A stretch of DNA of 64,000 bases from positions 186,001 through 250,000 of the forward strand of contig NZ_WWFG01000005.1 of the NCBI RefSeq assembly GCF_026127265.1. Direction: 5' to 3'. The stretch comes from Nostoc sp. KVJ3 (GTDB lineage Bacteria; Cyanobacteriota; Cyanobacteriia; Cyanobacteriales; Nostocaceae). A model generated the notes under the pieces. It did not search any database. It worked only from the letters and a program-made list of their open reading frames with translations, and was not told the DNA's origin. Positions 62,495-64,000 of the stretch are shown here, in pieces; position 1 is the stretch's first letter; each line of letters starts with the position of its first letter. The position numbers were made by a program, and so were the translations under genes.

Positions 62495-62701
62495 TTATTG
62501 GTGCAGTCGTTGTTGATGAGTAATGATGCTACGAAGCTGTTGCTGAGATTCTGGTTTGTAAGTGCGATCGCCTTGCACTATGCCTAAAGCTTCCTCAAAA
62601 GGTTGAGTTGCTTCTAGGCACGACAATCCCTCAAATCCCTCGGCTTCTATTTTCACTTCACCTGTAGCAGTGTCAAAATGTATCAAGATTGCCCGTTCCA
62701 T
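62495..62701 (-). CDS. DUF2997 protein
   Basis: The protein is 68 aa. MERAILIHFDTATGEVKIEA and GFEGLSCLEATQPFEEALG match DUF2997, a small beta-rich cyanobacterial and plastid-lineage family usually beside DUF1257 and AAA genes. The function is unknown. It lies 3 bp after the DUF1257 gene. Confidence 0.8.
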   Translation of the reverse strand: MERAILIHFDTATGEVKIEAEGFEGLSCLEATQPFEEALGIVQGDRTYKPESQQQLRSIITHQQRLHQ

Positions 62702-62704
62702 AAA

Positions 62705-63151
62705 TTACCTCCGAACTTGTTGAGTTTGCTGGTGTGCTGAAAATGCAAGGCGCAGAGTATGTACCTGACCGTTGGTTTCTTCTGTGATGGTGCATTCTCC
62801 CAGATGTTCTTGTAACTGGGCTGCTTTAGCGCGAACCATCTTCTGTCCGTAGGCTTGTATTAGGGTGTGCGAAAAGAAGTCTTCTCCTAGTCGGGGTACA
62901 GTTTCATAGGCATCATGGATAAGTTGATACACCCCTGCCTCCTGATCCCACCTAAACCCGATATCTGCGCGGACACTTAAACTACGGCCAGGGACAACAA
63001 TCTCAGCACTTTGTCCTTGGGAGTCGTCGTAATAACCTCTCAGCGATTGTGGTTTTTCATAAACTTGGACGGTAAACTGCAAATCTTGTAGAGCTTGTAC
63101 TAAACATTCACGGTTAGTTAGTTTTGTAGTGACAGTTGAAAAGTGCGACAT
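62705..63151 (-). CDS. DUF1257 (Ycf35-like) protein
   Basis: The protein is 148 aa. SHFSTVTTKLTNRECLVQAL at the start, and IGFRWDQEAGVYQLIHDAYE in the middle, are typical of DUF1257/Ycf35. The function is unknown. Its constant neighbourhood with DUF2997 and Ycf46-like ATPase genes suggests a shared complex. Confidence 0.85.
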   Translation of the reverse strand: MSHFSTVTTKLTNRECLVQALQDLQFTVQVYEKPQSLRGYYDDSQGQSAEIVVPGRSLSVRADIGFRWDQEAGVYQLIHDAYETVPRLGEDFFSHTLIQAYGQKMVRAKAAQLQEHLGECTITEETNGQVHTLRLAFSAHQQTQQVRR

Positions 63152-63214
63152 TTCCTACCTCTAAATACTGTGGACTGGTAAATTAATGCGAACAGTGGTG
63201 CTCGATTGTTTTTT

Positions 63215-64000
63215 CTAGCGAAGTTTGAGAGACATCGCTGTAGCTCTGGTTAAGCCCATACCCTCATCACTTGCTAATCGTTGGAGATGGCGTTGTTCAT
63301 CCAAAAGCTTGGAGCAAATTTCATCCATTTTTTCCTGTAACTGAGAACGCCCTTGTGAATCCAGCTTTTTAGCATCCACAGAAGCGTTTTCGAGAACATT
63401 TTCTAGATGAGCCATCATTTGTCCAAGGCTGCTACCTGCTTCAAAACTGGCGTTAGCCAAAAGCATTTGGACTTTTTTGAAATGGCGTTCCATCTTCTTC
63501 TTGAAGTTGACTGGCTTGCGTCCTGGTTCCCAATTGCTCAAATCTTCGAGCAACTGGGCTGCTAGTTGTTCTCCTCCAGCGATCGCTGATTCCCTCAGTG
63601 TTTGTTCTAAATTTCTGTCATACTGTTCGATAAACCGACTTATTTGCCCTAAGCATTCAGCTTGTTTCTCTGACAGTTGTTCACTGATGGCGGGAATAAT
63701 GACAGGACGACCAATTACTACTTGTAAATAGTCCTCTAATTCCTCTAGACAGGGAAAAGCTTTGGCTAAGTTCTGTTTAACTTCTTGTTGTTGTTCTACA
63801 GATAACTGCCAAGCATTGAGTGAGAGAAATTTGTCAATACGTTCTTGATAGTCTGTGTACCCCTTTTCATACTCTTCTTTCAGTTGAGTGCGTAGAACAG
63901 GTGCAATATTATCTCGAATTCCGATTAGTTGATTCCAGACCAAGGGCGCTAAGTCTATAGGACAAATCCAATCACCATTGTCATAATTCATCCATTCTTG
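63215..64000 (-). CDS. Helical hypothetical protein, possibly incomplete at its 5' end
   Basis: The protein is 258 aa from the ATG at 63991, but the frame remains open (QEW) to the window edge, so the start may lie outside. It is helical throughout, with coiled-coil-like regions and a basic segment KPVNFKKKMERHFKKVQ. It is probably the first or second gene of the DUF1257/AAA cluster. No family is recognised. Confidence 0.55.
   Translation of the reverse strand, partial: QEWMNYDNGDWICPIDLAPLVWNQLIGIRDNIAPVLRTQLKEEYEKGYTDYQERIDKFLSLNAWQLSVEQQQEVKQNLAKAFPCLEELEDYLQVVIGRPVIIPAISEQLSEKQAECLGQISRFIEQYDRNLEQTLRESAIAGGEQLAAQLLEDLSNWEPGRKPVNFKKKMERHFKKVQMLLANASFEAGSSLGQMMAHLENVLENASVDAKKLDSQGRSQLQEKMDEICSKLLDEQRHLQRLASDEGMGLTRATAMSLKLR

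Noticed and set aside
1..64000. CRISPR array, rRNA, tRNA or iteron origin
   Set aside because: No regularly spaced direct repeats, tRNA-like cloverleaf or rRNA sequence was noticed; the short repeats seen are GC-rich dispersed repeats or single hairpins.

Overview
The window looks like part of a large plasmid, or a plasmid-like accessory replicon, of a filamentous heterocyst-forming cyanobacterium (Nostoc/Anabaena type). The reasons are the many HIP1 octamers (GCGATCGC), the AT-rich coding style, cyanobacterial families (XisI, DUF1257/Ycf35, DUF2997, a Ycf46-like AAA ATPase, CHAT-NTPase-TPR proteins), short interspersed GC-rich Nostoc repeats, and the mixture of conjugation genes, toxin-antitoxin pairs and a partial replicative polymerase set. 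No rRNA, tRNA, CRISPR array, Rep initiator or ParA was seen.

Layout. 1-2300: a decayed gene carrying a 513-bp MITE-like insertion, then a GIY-YIG protein. 2300-19800: a defence region with an ImmA/XRE-PIN pair, an HNH nuclease, a 2124-aa nuclease-TPR-PIN protein, a complete pPIWI-RE operon (REase, DinG-like helicase, Argonaute-like protein) and an AIPR abortive-infection gene. 20000-25000: tyrosine integrase, four-helix-bundle protein, DNA-binding-like protein, GNAT, HNH. 25000-29700: small unknowns and a PolA-type exonuclease/polymerase, mostly on the minus strand. 29800-39100: conjugation-like block with a secreted lysozyme-like protein, a membrane-anchored protein and a VirD4/TraG coupling ATPase, plus a DUF5895-like acidic protein and an adenine methyltransferase split over two coupled genes. 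39700-43500: a GC-richer foreign island with a HTH/ImmA switch diverging from a poly-ubiquitin-like protein, an E1-like enzyme and a DUF6527 zinc protein. 44000-48040: an MrfA/COG1205-type helicase gene split by a TnpB element. 48200-53500: a frameshifted CHAT-NTPase-TPR gene and a VapBC pair with relics of other genes. 53600-64000: DNA polymerase III delta, gamma/tau and beta subunits, XisI, a TetR/GNAT cassette, and an AAA/WGR/DUF1257/DUF2997 cluster.

How it fits together. The replicon appears to carry its own clamp (DnaN) and clamp-loader parts (DnaX, HolA). Several proteins in the window, including the pPIWI-RE Argonaute-like protein, end in a motif resembling the beta-clamp binding pentapeptide (QLSLF, QISLF, QLSLW, QGSLF), which suggests that some defence and processing enzymes may be tethered to replication forks. 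Many genes are broken by frameshifts, insertions or repeats, as expected for an accessory replicon under relaxed selection.
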